64,000 bases of DNA from CAJBLF01 sp964545415 (GTDB lineage: Bacteria > Patescibacteriota > Gracilibacteria > Absconditabacterales > Absconditicoccaceae), in contig CAZJFP010000003.1 in the NCBI GenBank assembly GCA_964545415.1, positions 1 through 64,000 on the forward strand, in the 5' to 3' direction. The notes beneath the pieces were generated by a model that made no database searches, had not been told where the DNA came from, and saw only the letters and a list, made by a program, of their open reading frames with translations. Position numbers and translations under genes: made by a program. The first letter of the stretch is position 1, and each line of letters begins with the position of its first letter. Positions 19,236 to 29,758 of the stretch are shown piece after piece.

Positions 19236-22200
19236 ATGGACAAACAAAAAATCCTAGAGACAGCAGGGCAAGAACTCTCAGAAAGCGCTAGGAAATCAAA
19301 AAAAGCAGTGATAGAAGGAGTAAAATCCAATCTTCTAGATGCCCTCATCGAGGACAATAATCCTAATACACGCAAAAAATCAGGCGAAATCATCAAAAAG
19401 GAATTGAAAGCCAAAAAAGAAATAGCAGAAAAAAAGAAGAATCAAAAATACGCAGATAACCTTACCAAAATCATTGCTGATCTAGACAAGAGGATACAAG
19501 GAGAAACCATCGACAAAGAAAGACCTGATGTGCTCAATCTCGATCGCAAAGGAAATGCATTCAACAAAACAGTATTGAAAAAAATAACGGAAGAAATCAT
19601 AGCAGAGGCAAAAAACAATGACAAGATCCACCTGAAGCATATTTTCAAAAAAGCGACCAAGCATCCTGAACACATAGAAGAGATCGTAATGTTGCTTGAA
19701 CAACAGAAAGATACCCTCACTGATCCAACACAAAAAAAGAATATCGAAGATCTCATAGGAAGATTACAAAAAAAGAAGAAGACACAACAAGAAATAGCAG
19801 AAGATTTGAAAAAGAAATTGATAGACGAAACACCTGAAGAGAAAAAAGAGGCGGAAATAGACATGAAAGAGATCGAAGCGCAATATACAAGCGTTTTCGG
19901 AAGACGAGATATTCTAAAATGATGGATGGATGATTTTGACAAAAATCTGGATATCAATGCAGATACTCCACTATTCCAAGCAAGATTCATACCACTTGAA
20001 CAACAAATCAACGGATTCAAAAAAGATCTTGAGAACGCTAGCATAGATATAGATGCAAAAATAGAGGAATCGAAAAAGAAAGGAGATCAGAAATCTGTCA
20101 AAAAATTGGAAATCATAAAAGAAAAATACGAAGCAATCAAAAAAGACTACGAAGAGACATTCAAACAGCTCAATGAAAGGATTCACAACAAGACACATAA
20201 ACAGATTGAAGGAAAAAAAGAAGAACCGAAACAAAAACCGAAGCCAGAACCAAAAAAACCAGAAGAATACCGCAAAAGTACTGATATTCCAGAACAAGAA
20301 GAAGTAATAGCGACAATTTCAAACACATACCAGATAAGATACGCAGATGCAGAACGCAAAGCAGGCATGGAATTAAGAGAGAAACGGGCAAAAACAAGTC
20401 GATGGAATGCACCGCAAAAGCTCAATCTCTTCTTGAGAAGGAAAGCGATGAAAGAGAATATCATCGACAAGGAATTGAAATACACGGATTTCGAAAAAAG
20501 CGGAAAACTAAATCGGGATAAAGATACCACAGCAGCAACAGACAGACATCAAATAGAAGAGCAGGAAAAGTTCAATGAGAATATCGAGAACGTACTGGGA
20601 AAGTTGGAAGGCTTCGAAGAAAATTATCCCAACACGTTCAAAGAGATCAGGAATCTGGTAGGAAGATTTACATGAACACAGACAGACAATCGAACTGGAA
20701 CCATAGACGAAACAAAGTTTGAAAAAGAATTTGAGGATATCCTCCAAAAATCAAGCGTATTGGATTCGGACAGACCTACCACCGCATCCATGCCAGAGAC
20801 AGGTAAGGGTAGACGAAGAAAATTACATGAAGTGTTGACGACAAACGATATGTATCAGATCAGTACCAATCTATTGGACCAGATCATAACGTTCAAAGCA
20901 GAAAAAAAACTGGTCTATGAAATAGACGGAGTATTAGCTGATCAAGCACTACTCTATCCAAACTTTGCAAATGACCAAAAAGATATGGATGCATTGAGTA
21001 AAGCATTGGATACAGGTGTTAGACCAATGATCGCAAAGTATGTCCGTGAATACAAACTCATGCCGAAATTTCTCAAAACACTGAAGCTCAATCTGGATGA
21101 TCCTAATGTCATGAAAGATTTGACTAACTATCGGTCACACAACATGTCCCTCAGAAACATAGAAGCCCAAACGATGAAATTGAAACTACAGATTCTCAAC
21201 AAAGGGGAAGAAGCATACAATGTGGAAGAAAAAAAGAATCGATTAGGAAGCTTCGGAAGATGGTTGGATGACCCATTTGACAAGAACAACAAGGTGACCT
21301 TATGAGGAAAACAATTTGGAAGATACCTAGAAAGACATCCCGGTATGAGAAAATTCATGAAGACCGTACGAGGAGTGACAAAATTGGCAGCAATGGTCAC
21401 TCCAGGTGCAGTCACTATGGGATTGGGAGCACCATTACGAGCGTATTCTACCGTATACGGAACGACAGCATTCGGAAAGACCTTGTTTGCAAAATATTCT
21501 CATTACAACAAAGAGCACAAATTATATCAAAAGACACAAGCGAACGAACTCAACGAAACTCGCAATGAACGCAAACGTATCGCAGATACGGTAACAGGAA
21601 TGCATCGATGGGAATGACGTTTCCGAGGAAAAAAGATGAGATTGAGAAGACAACTGAAATATTATATCAAAACAACGCATGATCAAATCAAAGACAGCAA
21701 CGATCTCATCGTACAGATAGAAAATTTCTTGACGAAAAATACAGGGCCATTGACCACAGGAGTAAATTCAGAAAGAGAGACACTTACGAACCTTACAGCT
21801 GACGCATTAGCACGTCTAGATTTCCACAAATACAACAAAGAGACAAAAAAAGGGACGGGACAGAACTTTTTATGATCACAAAGTCCGCTCAAATCAGAAG
21901 AGGAATATCAGACACTACAGAAGCTGGTACTTACGAGTGCAAACAGACTCAATATGGATTTGGCGACAGTGAGACAAGAACAACACTATGCAACAATCAC
22001 AAAAACGATAAAAGAAGGTACGGGAAATCAGAAAGAATACTTCAACCAAGGATACGATACAGCAAGGAAGAACTTCAAAAGAAGAGAATGGCAACAAGCA
22101 TATCTTGGCGCGACCAAAGCATGAGTTGCCGCATTCGGTATGTCATATATCATGGGATCGCTCACGGGAAAATGAGCGAAAGAAGCACATGATACTACTA

Positions 22201-22889
22201 CAGAAGCATTCAAATCTGAATATGCACTAGGAAAATATGATGATAGTGCTTATGCTACCGGAAACCTGCAAACAGACCTTACCAATTTTCTCAATACGAC
22301 AAACGCCAGTACATCAGGACAACTGAATGTAGTGGTAACGGGAAGCACCGACGCAACCCAAGTCATGGCATGATCAGTCCTCAGTAATCCTGCAGCATTG
22401 ACTGCATACAAAGCAGATATTATCTCACATATAAACTCACTGGTCGCTAACGGAAGCATACCATCAACATACGGAACAAGTATCAATGGATTCATAAATA
22501 GCCATGTATCATCCATGCCAGCTACATTCACCGGTCATGAAAGCGATATCTTAGCAAGCATGAGAACGCTTACCGGTGCCAAAGAACTTGCCGACTCATT
22601 AGCATCTACTACCAATCCTGCATTCCACACAGGAGCCATACCATTGAATCTGGAACATGTAGGTACGGCAGCTTCAAACACTGCATACAACCAAAGCGAT
22701 AGATTTGTCGCCGCAGCAATCCAATATACCAACAATACTCAGATACCAGGAAGTCCTGGATTCGGTGTAGGTATAGGACGGGACAATACATTTGCACTCA
22801 ATAATCTGGGAGAGAAACACACACAAGAAGATATCAAAAGGAAAAGAACAGGAGAAGAAGACCAGACAAGATTCGGAAAAGCAGCATAA
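19236..22889 (+). CDS. Very large coiled-coil protein B
   Basis: A 1217-residue protein with about ten UGA codons. Residues about 1-230 and 230-330 are charged helical and coiled-coil segments. A Lys/Pro/Glu linker follows (KPKPEPKKPEE, about 335-350). The centre is helical, with a hydrophobic stretch near 720-745 (KLAAMVTPGAVTMGLGAPL) and another near 955-980 (GVAAFGMSYIMGS). The last 200 residues change character completely: Ser/Thr/Asn/Ala-rich, low in charge (STTNPAFHTGAIPLN), like an extracellular or adhesin-like tail, ending in a short basic end. There is no signal peptide. A consensus promoter drives it. Function unknown. Confidence 0.8.
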
Positions 22890-22922
22890 TAATCTTTTAC
22901 CCATATAAATGTTTCAAAAAAA

Positions 22923-24503
22923 ATGGCAGATCTCGACAAAAGATTAGATCAAATTCGCGAAAAAATTCAAAACGCCGGAAAGACACTCAACAACGAAGAA
23001 CTCAAAAAAGAAATCGTTGATGTATTGGCAGGATTGGAAAGAACAGAGATTGTAGAGCTTGCAAAAAAGGTGAGAGAGCTTGAAAAAACCAACAAAGATC
23101 CGATAGGGAAAAACAACCTTATGAGTGTGGTAGGTCATATATTGACGTATTACCCAGACGAAAAAAAAGTTCCAGAGTCCAAAAAAGAGATTCCTATCAT
23201 TCCACAGCCCGTCGATCCGAAAAAAAATCCAAATGACGTATATGGAGATGACTTCAAACCGAAGTTCACCGACGAATATAAAGGAACGAAAAAAATCAGG
23301 ACAAGAGGACAGAAAATAGATAGCGATGCATTCGATTATGGTAAAGAATATCCTGGAAGCGGCAAAATGGAATCCGATATTGATACAGCGACACACATCA
23401 TCATACAAAACAAATGATTGACAACGACAGACAAGAATATCGTAGAAAAAATGAGCAAAAAATGAGCATCAAACGATGAAATCATCAAACATATACAGCT
23501 TAGAATACAAGAACAGAGAAGAGATATGGAAACAAAAAAAGAGAAACGGAAATTTGATACTTTATTGAAAGAATGCTTTAGCGGGATGCAGGAATATTTG
23601 GAAAAAGAATTCGGCAAAGAAATAGCAGACAAACTAAGCCTATTGCCTGATCCTTCGAGGATACATCTAGTCGGAGAATATGATTTTTTGAATATCACAG
23701 GATCCAAAAGCGCATGCGGAATATTCAGATCAAAAAATGGTGACATCTACCTTTCAGGCAAATTCCTCGAAAAATATGACACAGGAGAATTATTATGAAG
23801 AAAAGTCACCAAAAATATGATAACAGAACGACCAAGAATCTATCGGGAAATCAAGCATCTATTGATCCATGAAGGCATTCATAGTATGAGCATCTTAAAC
23901 TACAAGGAAAGTATAAACGCAAAAAACGTCGATCCAAGACGCATAGGCTTACGCCACATAAGCCACAACCTCAGAAGAGATAGATGAGTAGGTATCAATG
24001 AAGGTACTACCGAAAACATAACACAAAGGATTTTGGAATATATCTACAAAGAAAAGGAATGATTTGCAGAATACAAACCATGTTGGATTTCATACGAAAA
24101 AGAGCAAAAAATCATCGAAACGTTAATCAAAGAAAACAAAGAATGATTAGAATGGAGTGATTTCTACAAAGGAATGCTTGTGAGAAAATACGGAGACAAA
24201 ACAGCCATAAAATGACCCACTCCATTGGTACAATTGTTGAGGAAAATAAATGAAGGAAAAGATTTGAACACAGCAAAATATCCATATTTTTACGAGATAA
24301 TCATGGATATGTTGGATTATGTGAATCGAAAAAACACCAATGATATTGATTTCATAATAAGCTTCATCAAGACGAAAGATCTTAAAATCCTTCAAAATAA
24401 GTTCCAAAGCGTCATGGATGCAGTATTCGACAAAAGAATACTCTTAAACAAGACAGGAACAAATTTCAATGATACCATAATAAATGCTTACACGAAAGAA
24501 TAA
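22923..24503 (+). CDS. Putative HEGIH zinc metallopeptidase
   Basis: A 526-residue protein. The N-terminal 200 residues are charged helices with a Pro-rich linker (PIIPQPVDPKKNP). The second half contains HLLIHEGIHSM with HEGIH at 316-320 and, 40 residues after the second His, GINEGTTENIT with Glu360. HExxH plus a downstream NEG-type Glu is the gluzincin pattern, so a zinc peptidase is likely; no specific family is recognised. About eight UGA codons, so the standard code hides the domain. It follows coiled-coil gene B by 33 bases and could process or assemble the large proteins of this block (inference). Confidence 0.7.
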
Positions 24504-24568
24504 CTTACCTTGTTTTCTTCGCTAGAATAGGTATTTTGTAGACAGTTTTTTATTCGCTATTTCACATC

Positions 24569-24907
24569 ATGACCAATCCTATCCAACAAAAATTCATGGA
24601 ACAACTGATCATAAAAGCTATACCGGACATCGACAACGAAGCCTTAGATTTCATGGTTGAAGAAATGGAACCAACACTGTATGACCGGATAACAAGCAAT
24701 GTAGCAACACAACTGACGGAAAGCCAGATGGAAAATTTCGCCACACTCATAGACAACAAAGCATCGTATGATGAAGTATACACATTTTTGTCTGATACTA
24801 TCGATGATTACGAATGATTTCTCGCCAAAACCTATGATGCATTCGAAGAAAAATATCTAGAGGATTTTGAATATTTCAAAAAAGAGATGAAAAAAAAACA
24901 AGAATAA
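24569..24907 (+). CDS. Small acidic protein, family member 3
   Basis: A 112-residue acidic helical protein. LTESQMENFATLIDNKASYDEV followed by DDYEGFLAKTYDAF follows the same pattern as the two paralogues at 15.0-15.7 kb, with more divergence. One UGA at 24815 encodes the Gly in DDYEGFL. It closes the lineage-specific block; its TAA abuts the stop of the convergent DUF721-like gene with no base between. Confidence 0.7.
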
Positions 24908-25183
24908 TTATTTCATTCTGATCTCCTCTACCCTCGTAGCATATCCTATCTTTTCCAAAGCCAGATTTACTTCATGGAGAATCTGGTTTTTTTGTTGAAA
25001 AATCTTTATCTTGAGTGCTTGATCTGAAATTTTGAGAAAAATGACCTTGAATCTGACATATCATTCCAATCCAGGGATGCCCAAAATCGCCCTGGCTACA
25101 TTCAACGCTACGGCTCCCACCATCTGATGTCCCATATGCCTGTGAGCCAATGATTTTCTGAGTGAATCCTTGAGTGATTTCAT
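24908..25183 (-). CDS. DUF721/DciA-like small protein
   Basis: A 91-residue protein with one UGA (GLEGYVRFK). The pattern fits the DUF721 family: a short helix MKSLKDSLRKSL, a central part HRHMGHQMVGAVALN, a beta strand with VRFKVIFLKIS, and a helix ILHEVNLALEKI ending in beta VEEIRM. DciA, the best known member, loads the replicative helicase in many bacteria. The match is by eye and the protein lacks the usual conserved Trp. The frame stays open 20 codons upstream; ATG 25183 is the first Met. Confidence 0.5.
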
Positions 25184-25206
25184 ATCTTGAGGGTATGTAT
25201 CTTGGT

Positions 25207-25234
25207 TTGCAAAATCAAGGAGAATTGGTATAGT
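25207..25234 (+). promoter_or_regulatory. Putative promoter
   Basis: TTGCAA, 16 bases, TATAGT, about 30 bases before the ATG at 25264. Confidence 0.35.
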
Positions 25235-25263
25235 TGGGGGACTTTAATCCTTCTACAAAAAAA

Positions 25264-25914
25264 ATGAAAAAAATAGTTAGTATTCTGTTACTTGCAATAT
25301 TTTTAAGCACAAATTTTTCATTTGCAGCTGTACCAGCACCATGTTCAGATGGAAAACAATGTGCAGAATGAGAAATATGTTGAGAATGTAAAGCACCCCC
25401 CGCGTATGATAAATGAGGTTCAAAAGTCTGTACTTGTATTCCAGATTCAACATCAACAACAGAAAAGTGTAGTCCAGCATGTAAGGAAAACGAGGAATGT
25501 TATTTTCAATCTCCCACAGGTAAACGAACTTGTACAGCAAAGACATCCACACAAAATGAAACTCCAGAATCCTACATGGGAATCACCTGCAACGAAGACT
25601 TACTCGTACAAGGCCAATGCAAACTCAATATCTATGATACGCTCGGCATCAGGAAAAGCGTCAGGAACGAAGATGATCCCACATCAGTAGGATTATTCGT
25701 CCAAGATGTGGTCCTTTCAGCAACATTCTTTATCGGAACAGTAGTGACAATAGCACTAGTAGTATCAGGTATCATGTACATCTTTGCAGCGTCATCAGGA
25801 AAAAGTCCTGATGCTGCCAAAAAAGGCATCATCTGATCGCTCGTAGGATTGCTTATCGTCGTATCATCATACGTTATCATCAGATTGGTACAATATATAG
25901 CCAAGGGATTCTAA
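25264..25914 (+). CDS. Cys-rich exported protein with pilin-like membrane hairpin
   Basis: A 216-residue protein: signal peptide (KKIVSILLLAIFLS, cleavage near FAA), a small domain with about twelve cysteines (CAEGEICGECK, VCTCIPD, CSPACKENEECYF), then two membrane segments (about 145-172 and 185-207) with a short loop SSGKSPDAAKKG. The hairpin and its loop resemble VirB2/TrbC pilins and the similar small proteins common in CPR genomes. At least six glycines are UGA, so only the hairpin is seen under the standard code. A related hairpin occurs in the protein at 48048. It is probably a surface or pore-type component. Confidence 0.7.
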
Positions 25915-25984
25915 CGAATCCAATGAAGAATTAAGAATTAATAATGAATAATGATTGAATATATTTATCAATAAAAAATACCGA

Positions 25985-26014
25985 CATTATTCATCTTTCA
26001 TCATTCATCATTAA
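25985..26014. repeat. Degenerate CATTCAT repeats before trmD
   Basis: Several imperfect copies of CATTCAT/CATCATT directly before trmD. The spacer also holds the related inverted word AATGAATAATGA at 25940-25955. Confidence 0.5.
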
Positions 26015-26019
26015 TCAAA

Positions 26020-26757
26020 ATGAATATTCATATCGTTAGCATATTTCCCGACATATTCAAAAGCTTCATAGATACTTCTCTCATCAAGAAAGCACAGGAG
26101 AAGAGAATTTTGGAATTCTCGTTCATCAATCCGAGAAATTTTTGCCCAGATAAGCACCAGACCGTCGACGACACCATCTGCGGCTGAGGAGCTGGCCTAC
26201 TCATGAAAGCTAAACCCGCCATCGATGCAGTAGAATCGATAATAAAGAAATTAAAGAAAACTAAAGGCTCCCCTGACAAGGGGAGAAACAAAGAGGGGTT
26301 TGCAATAATTCTACCAAGTCCCTCAAAAGATACTTTCACACAAAAGACTGCTCACAGTTTGAGCACAGTAAAGGACATCATCTTCATTTGCACAAGATAT
26401 GAAGGCGTCGATTATCGTTTCGAGGAATATATGAAAAAAAAATATAAGAAACAATTCCAAAAGATTTCCCTCGGACACTTCATCACACTCGGCGGAGAAA
26501 CTCCAGCCATGGTAATGATCGAAGCAATCTCCAGACTCATCCCGTGAGTCATCAAGGAAGAAGTAAGCCGACAAGACGAAAGCTATAGCATGAAACATGA
26601 TATGAACAATCTCGAATATCCGCAATACACGAAACCTGAAGAAATATATGGGATGAAAGTGCCGAAGATATTGCTCAGTGGCAATCATGGTGAAATACAG
26701 AAACGAAGAGAGAAAAAAACTAAGATTTTACCTAAGAAAAAACAATCATGAGATTAG
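26020..26757 (+). CDS. trmD: tRNA (guanine37-N1)-methyltransferase TrmD
   Basis: Methylates G37 next to the anticodon with S-adenosylmethionine, preventing frameshifts. The 245 residues include the start MNIHIVSIFPDIFKSF, the loop GGGAGLLMK, and the SPOUT knot region LGHFITLGGETPAMV followed by ISRLIPGV. Between the loop and the knot lies GSPDKGRNKEGF, encoded by the same palindromic element found in uvrC. The last codons are a UGA (Gly), Asp and TAG; the next gene starts inside them. Four glycines are UGA. Confidence 0.93.
26267..26302 (+). repeat. Protein-coding palindromic element, copy 2 (in trmD)
   Basis: Thirty-six bases with a perfect seven-base stem CTCCCCT/AGGGGAG (loop GACA) followed by AAACAAAGAGGGGTTTG. 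Read in the same frame as the uvrC copy. Two of the three differences are silent and the third changes Ser to Phe. Confidence 0.85.
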
Positions 26758-27263
26758 AATTCCCAGAAAAAAAACACGAACAACAATATCTTGAAATGAT
26801 ACAGGAATTTTCTGATAATAAAGAAATAATCATTCCTGCTGCAGCTATATTGAAAGAAGGAGAGACATATGATGATTTTTTACAAAGAATAAAAGACAAC
26901 AAAGAAGGGAAAAACCTTAAGCCTTGATATGTTGCAGGAACATTATATTTTCTGATCAGTGATGATGGAAAAATGGTTGGAGCTGTAGCTATTCGTCACG
27001 AACTTAATGATCAGTTAAGAATTGAAGGAGGAAATATAGCGTATGGTATCAGACCGAGTGAAAGAAGAAAGGGATATGCAACCATTTGACTCAAAATTGG
27101 ATTGGAAAAATGTAAAGAATTATGAATGGATAAAGCTTTACTTACCTGTGATAAAGACAACATATGATCATCTAAAACGATGATAAAAAATGGATGAGTA
27201 TTAGATGCTGAATATGAACTTAAAGGCAAAATAGAACAAAGATATCGGATAGAAATCAAATAA
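26748..27263 (+). CDS. GNAT-family N-acetyltransferase
   Basis: A 171-residue acetyl-CoA-dependent acyltransferase. The acetyl-CoA loop RPSERRKGYATIGL and the C-terminal DNIGSSKTMIKNGG (the family's usual N-x-x-S and NGG pattern) are clear. The N-terminal part EFPEKKHEQQYLEMIQEF resembles the small GNAT proteins that act on free small molecules. The substrate is unknown. It overlaps the end of trmD by ten bases. At least six UGA codons make it invisible under the standard code. Confidence 0.85.
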
Positions 27264-27282
27264 TTTTATTCACTCAAAATCA

Positions 27283-28407
27283 ATGTTAGGACTACTCTAC
27301 TTCTGAAGATTGGAAAAAGAAAAATGATTCGATGCTATCATCGAACTGATTGAGCTGTACGAAGAGACAGAAGAAGATGTACCGTTTGAACTCTTCGTCT
27401 TTGGATCAGGCAGCAGGGAAAAGAAGATACAGGAACTTGCGACGAAACATCCGAATATCCATTTTTTCTGACGACAAGAGATAGCAACCATCAAAAGATA
27501 TATAAATAACTGCCAATATGCACTCATACCTTCAGAATGCCTCGAATCATTTGGATTGTCAGCATTGAATGCGTTACAGCGAGGACTTACCCCTATTGGA
27601 TATGCAAGAGGAGGATTAAAAAGCTTTATAGAACATGATCTGGATTTAACACATCAATTAGGACATACAACAGGACAAAAGCTCTATAGTTTGATAAACA
27701 AACTCCATACTATCCATGTCGAACCCGAACAAGTGGATGAATACACCAAAGACAGACGAATTGTCCGTTTTCATGCATTGGCAGGCAAAAAAGCAAAAAA
27801 AATCTTAATAGTCTCAGATTTCACCAATAGGATTGGAGGCATAGAGACCTATATAAATGACGTCAAAGCGATGTTGGAACCACACGGCTATCAAGTAGAG
27901 CTCTTCGGAATCAAAGCGCCAAGAGGAATTTTTGCAAAACTAATGAAATATCTAGGAATAGCTACAGGAATATTAAACTTTTGGGAAGCTATCAAACTCC
28001 ATCGTAAAGTGAAAGCTATGAAACCCGACCTCATACGATACAACAGTGTTATGAGATATTTAGGCCGGATGCCAATCCGAGCGACTAAAAACACCAAAGC
28101 AAAGAAACGGATGATGTTCCATGATCTGGGATATTTCGCTCCATTCCCGAGCGAATTGAAAAATGAAAATCAGATCAAGACACCACTGACCCTCAGGCAT
28201 TTCGTAGACTCGCAACCGACAGCAAACCCTATACAAAACTTAGCCATAATAGGAAAATACGTTTCACTGCAACTACTCAAAAAACAATTGAAAAATACCG
28301 TAGATACTTTCCTGGTTCCATCAGAATTCATACAGGATATCGTACATTCATCCTACAATATCAAGAGCGACAAAATCAAAGTTTTCCCGCACTTCATCCA
28401 AGAGTAA
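27283..28407 (+). CDS. GT4-like glycosyltransferase with swapped halves
   Basis: A 374-residue protein of the usual GT4 length, but the order is inverted. Residues 1 to about 150 are the C-terminal, nucleotide-sugar-binding half: LYFGRLEKEKGFDAI, FVFGSGS, and ECLESFGLSALNAL, where the second Glu of the E-x7-E motif is Asn. Residues about 170-374 are the N-terminal acceptor half (ILIVSDFTNRIGGIETYI), ending TFLVPSEFIQDI and IKVFPHFIQE, exactly where a normal GT4 would pass into the other domain. It starts 19 bases after the GNAT gene. It is likely a cytoplasmic or membrane-associated sugar transferase; activity is uncertain. Confidence 0.8.
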
Positions 28408-28426
28408 TTTTTCTATAATACATAAA

Positions 28427-28445
28427 GGAGGGTTTTAAACCCTCC
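28427..28445. repeat. GGAGGGTTT palindrome
   Basis: GGAGGGTTT and AAACCCTCC separated by one base, between convergent genes. No T run follows on the plus strand, so it may be a palindromic repeat rather than a terminator. Confidence 0.55.
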
Positions 28446-28519
28446 CCTACGAATATAATACACACAATAGTTCACACAAAGACACTACCAACATTCTGAA
28501 TTTTGCATTCGTTTAAATT

Positions 28520-29527
28520 TTATTCAAAGGTTTTTAGGTCTTCACAGACTTTTCTAAAGGTACAGCTCGCACATTTTTTTTCACTAGTCGTTCTCGGGAA
28601 GCTAGCATGCGACAATGGTTCATTTCTGACAATATCATGATCTACAAGGAATTGTTTTTGATAGTCCATATCATCTTTCAGCTTCTGGATAATGGTCTCG
28701 ATATCGATTTTCTCTATTTTGCCGCCAATCTGATTCAAACTTGGTAAGTAGACTTCATATCATTCGATTTCGATGTTGTCGAGATCCATCCTTGATTTGA
28801 AAAGTGTCTTGAGTGCGTAGATCTTGAGTTGTTCAGAAGTTCAGTCAGTATCAAGTTTTTCTTGTCAGGTCTTTCGATCGATAATCAGATATTTATTATC
28901 AGAAAAAACCACACCAAAATCCGGAGCTGCCATCACGTTAAGATCCTTCAATTCAGGGATAGAACGCAAATCGACTCTCATACCTTTGAAATCTTTTTCT
29001 CTTGGTTTCTCAACAAAAACCGTCTTCGCAGTCTTGAAGTAATGTTGGACTTTTTCGTTCCATTCGCTCTGAATGAATACATCGAGATTATGGAGTACCT
29101 TTTGGATCACCTCCTCTAGTTTATCATCGACGTTTTCACCATAATAATGTTCGGAAAGTCAAAATTTATGCTCTTTGTCATACGTAGAATAATCTCTTGT
29201 TTTAGATATCTCAAATTCAGTTCTCATTTCTTCCACTACATAATTTTTGATGCCTTCGATAATAGCTTCATCGAGCGGTCATTTCTTGAGTTCCGTCAGA
29301 TAATCGGACAAGAGGTGATGGGTTTTTTCACCGACCCGCATATCCATACTTTTAAGGTTCTTCAACAACAAAGTAGTCAATCGCAATTCTTCATTAAGAT
29401 TCCTCAATGCATAAGGATAATAATTGAAATAATACTTTTTGTTGCAGTATTCCAAAACCGTGATTCTGGTAGTAGACCAAGTCAAGGTGTGAGAATGTCT
29501 CGGTCTGTCTGATCTATAATAGTTCAT
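28520..29527 (-). CDS. PD-(D/E)XK nuclease with probable Fe-S cluster
   Basis: A 335-residue RecB/Cas4-type nuclease. The active site reads PDFGVVFSDNKYLIIDRKTG (PD, then D-x-K), followed by EQLKIYALKT, the conserved Q-x3-Y helix. A first Cys near residue 27 (VLEYCNKKYYF) and three near the end (CASCTFRKVC) match the 4Fe-4S pattern of AddB/Cas4-like enzymes. It is probably a DNA-end-processing enzyme. There is no cas gene nearby. At least four UGA codons. I chose ATG 29527 (MNYYRSDRPR) over an upstream codon that only extends into a hydrophobic leader. Confidence 0.85.
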
Positions 29528-29713
29528 GAGAATATATAAGAAAAATAAAGTCACAAAAACTATATAACTATTAGAGATGATATTTCAATTTTAAAAAACC
29601 CCACACATTTCTGGCAGGGCGTTTTTTGTATAATTAATTTTGAATGCTAAATAAAAGAGTGGTTTTTGTATAAACTATGGTAAATTACAATGATTCATAC
29701 TATACTAATACTT

Positions 29714-29747
29714 TCATTTAAAATTTAAAATTCAAAATTTAAAATTC
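29714..29747. repeat. AAATTTAAAATT tandem repeats
   Basis: Three to four imperfect copies of TTTAAAATT after the end of the RNase J gene. The 231-base gap 29528-29758 otherwise shows only a weak hairpin (CCCC and GGGCG with T runs, about 29595-29627). Confidence 0.55.
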
Positions 29748-29758
29748 CACGGAGTGGT

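Noticed and set aside
28427..28445. Another copy of the uvrC/trmD coding element
   Set aside because: The GGAGGGTTT palindrome differs in stem, loop and tail from the 36-base element.
28520..29527. Cas4 as part of a CRISPR locus
   Set aside because: The nuclease has Cas4-like motifs but no repeats, spacers or other cas genes occur in the window.
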